A DNA stretch of 9,038 bases from Opitutia bacterium (GTDB lineage Bacteria; Verrucomicrobiota; Verrucomicrobiia; Opitutales; Seribacteraceae). The DNA lies in the NCBI GenBank assembly GCA_018646565.1, contig JABGUO010000461.1, positions 1-9,038 on the forward strand, read 5' to 3'. Shown here piece after piece: positions 8,397-9,038 of the stretch. The translations under genes were made by a program, and so were the position numbers. A model generated the notes under the pieces. It was not told the DNA's origin and searched no databases. It was given only the letters and a program-made list of their open reading frames with translations. Within the stretch, counting starts at the first letter, position 1, and every line of letters starts with the position of its first letter.

Positions 8397-8450
8397 ACTC
8401 CATTATTGGACAGATCTCCATTATTGAGTTATACTACATTATTCAAAAAT
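8397..8450. repeat. Three imperfect 18-bp tandem repeats
   Basis: Three units begin at 8397, 8415 and 8433 with exact 18-bp spacing. Units 1 and 2 share CTCCATTATTG (11 of 11 bases) and unit 3 has CTACATTATTC; the remainder of each unit varies. They begin 22 bp after the HDAC-like gene stop and overlap the possible promoter of small RNA module A. They could be protein-binding half sites or a chance AT-rich local duplication. Confidence 0.6.
8406..8435 (+). promoter_or_regulatory. Predicted promoter of small RNA module A
   Basis: TTGGAC at 8406-8411 and TATACT at 8430-8435 are separated by 18 bp, close to a sigma70-type consensus. A nine-base A tract (8387-8395) upstream could act as an UP element. 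The predicted transcription start is near 8442. The same TTGGAC box recurs at 8624 in the second module. Confidence 0.45.
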
Positions 8451-8575
8451 TAATCTGTTCAGAAAGTTCTGCACCTTCATCAAATTTATCTTTTATACCC
8501 GCAAAGGAAGGCATAAGCAGACTAGAAAATCGATCCGTTTTTAAAAGTGCCAAAGACCCCTGGCACTTTTTTTTT
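8442..8575 (+). ncRNA. Candidate small RNA A (first of two related modules)
   Basis: No convincing ORF covers this stretch, yet it lies between a plausible promoter (8406-8435) and a strong intrinsic terminator (8543-8575), predicting a transcript of about 134 nt. It shares the ordered blocks TGTTCAGAAA (8456), AAATTTAT (8482) and CCGCAA (8499) with candidate B about 200 bp downstream. Alternatively it is the 3' untranslated region of the HDAC-like mRNA, since no other terminator lies between that stop and 8543, or a 3'UTR-derived small RNA. I recognise no known RNA family. Confidence 0.4.
8543..8575 (+). terminator. Intrinsic terminator T1
   Basis: A 10-bp perfect stem pairs 8543-8552 (AAAAGTGCCA) with 8561-8570 (TGGCACTTTT) around an 8-nt loop, followed by an uninterrupted T tract to 8575. 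It would end candidate RNA A and/or the HDAC-like gene transcript. The 3' arm could also pair with a second AAAAGTG at 8586-8592. Confidence 0.85.
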
Positions 8576-8623
8576 GAATTTTTTTAAAAGTGAAAGAACA
8601 ATCTACGAAAAATGCTTCCCTAA

Positions 8624-8653
8624 TTGGACAAGTTTACAAAATTGGGCTAATGT
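8624..8653 (+). promoter_or_regulatory. Possible promoter of small RNA module B
   Basis: TTGGAC at 8624-8629 is followed 18 bp later by TAATGT at 8648-8653, at the same spacing as in module A, but the -10 box is weak (3 of 6 consensus bases). It is supported mainly by alignment to module A: from ATTGGACA onward the two copies align without gaps for about 41 bp at roughly two-thirds identity. Confidence 0.3.
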
Positions 8654-8659
8654 TAATTG

Positions 8660-8785
8660 TTCAGAAAAAAAAATTCTTTAATTTTGTGAAATTTATTCCG
8701 CAATTTCGATATTTTACACATTGTGAAGTAAATTAAAATTCAACATTTAAAGATCAAAAAAGTGCCGTACAACGGCACTTTTTTT
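8660..8785 (+). ncRNA. Candidate small RNA B (second related module)
   Basis: An ORF-free, strongly AT-rich stretch between the possible promoter at 8624-8653 and terminator T2, predicting a transcript of about 126 nt. It shares TGTTCAGAAA (8658), AAATTTAT (8689) and CCGCAA (8698) with candidate A in the same order, and both end in a GTGCC/GGCAC-stem terminator. The existence of T2 is itself a hint of transcription, because T1 should already have stopped readthrough from upstream. Known RNA family not recognised. Confidence 0.4.
8756..8785 (+). terminator. Intrinsic terminator T2
   Basis: The perfect stem GTGCCGT (8762-8768) / ACGGCAC (8772-8778) with a 3-nt loop is extended by six A-T pairs and followed by seven T (8779-8785). 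The A tract on the 5' side means it could also work on the minus strand. No protein gene ends nearby on either strand. Confidence 0.85.
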
Positions 8786-8817
8786 GTTATTCTATCTTTT
8801 TCAGACCTCTGAGTTTC

Positions 8818-8846
8818 TTGACTAAAGTGAATTAAACTAGTAGCAA
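8818..8846 (+). promoter_or_regulatory. Possible promoter of the fucU-like gene
   Basis: TTGACT (8818-8823, 5 of 6 consensus bases) is followed 17 bp later by TAGCAA (8841-8846), a weak -10 match. If used, transcription would start within a base or so of the ATG at 8853, giving an almost leaderless mRNA, which would fit the lack of a Shine-Dalgarno sequence. Confidence 0.25.
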
Positions 8847-8852
8847 ATTTGA

Positions 8853-9038
8853 ATGCTTCGCGGAATTTCACCTCTTCTCAGTCCACAACTTTTAGAAACG
8901 CTCTATCGAATGGGTCACCACGATGAAATCGTATTGGGAGATGCTCATTTCCCTGGTGAAAGTTGCAACGATACTATTATTCGGGCCGACGGATTAGGAA
9001 TAAATGATCTTCTCGATGCAATTCTACCCCTCTTTGTA
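8853..9038 (+). CDS. fucU: FucU/RbsD-family sugar mutarotase (L-fucose mutarotase-like), 3' end outside window
   Basis: Cytoplasmic enzyme family that interconverts sugar anomers; FucU acts on L-fucose and RbsD on D-ribose. The 62 visible residues begin [17 protein letters not shown] and include MGHHDEI (20-26) with the catalytic-type His22, GDAHFP (29-34) and [19 protein letters not shown] (43-61). The ISPL...ELL, SDAHFP and IRADGL patterns match FucU of E. coli better than RbsD as I remember them. Family proteins are about 140 residues, so a little under half is shown. Start ATG 8853 lies 67 bp after terminator T2, so this begins a new transcription unit, possibly a fucose or other deoxysugar catabolic operon continuing beyond the window. 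No Shine-Dalgarno sequence is visible. Confidence 0.92.
   Translation, partial: MLRGISPLLSPQLLETLYRMGHHDEIVLGDAHFPGESCNDTIIRADGLGINDLLDAILPLFV

Noticed and set aside
8375..8852. Possible small protein gene or CRISPR/tRNA in the 478-bp gap
   Set aside because: By eye there is no ORF with a credible start and coding character, no tRNA-like cloverleaf, and the 18-bp repeats are too short and too closely spaced for a CRISPR array.

Overview
The window is an ordinary bacterial chromosome segment with moderate-to-low G+C and AT-rich leaders. It carries seven protein-coding genes, two of them cut by the window edges, and one unexplained intergenic region of about 480 bp. The gene set is an aa3/caa3-type haem-copper oxidase with a 14-helix subunit I, a GTP-type PEP carboxykinase and an L-fucose mutarotase. 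Together with the near absence of Shine-Dalgarno sequences, it suggests an aerobic Gram-negative heterotroph. A marine Verrucomicrobiota-like lineage is my best guess, held with only moderate confidence. No tRNA, rRNA, IS element, phage gene or CRISPR array was seen.

Positions 1-4168 (+ strand) form a tight cytochrome c oxidase cluster: subunit I (ctaD, start probably upstream of the window), subunit III (ctaE), a subunit IV with a large extra C-terminal domain (ctaF-like), and the assembly protein CtaG. Gaps between these genes are 31-39 bp. Subunit II (ctaC) and haem A synthesis genes are not here and probably lie upstream. Subunit IV is the most unusual protein: its three-helix membrane part carries about 135 extra residues that should lie in the periplasm.

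Positions 4185-5999 (- strand) encode GTP-dependent PEP carboxykinase, convergent with ctaG across only 16 bp. It is divergent from carA (6139-7311, +), the glutaminase subunit of carbamoyl-phosphate synthetase, across 139 bp. A class II histone-deacetylase-like amidohydrolase follows at 7400-8374 (+). The window ends with the first 62 codons of a FucU/RbsD-family mutarotase (8853 onward, +).

The region 8375-8852 has no convincing ORF, but it is structured. It looks like two diverged tandem copies of a module of about 170-180 bp. Each has a TTGGAC box, a possible -10 box 18 bp later, shared short blocks in the same order (TGTTCAGAAA, AAATTTAT, CCGCAA), and an intrinsic terminator with a GTGCC/GGCAC stem. 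The simplest reading is a pair of paralogous small RNA genes. This is inferred from sequence only and is the most interesting candidate for something undescribed here.
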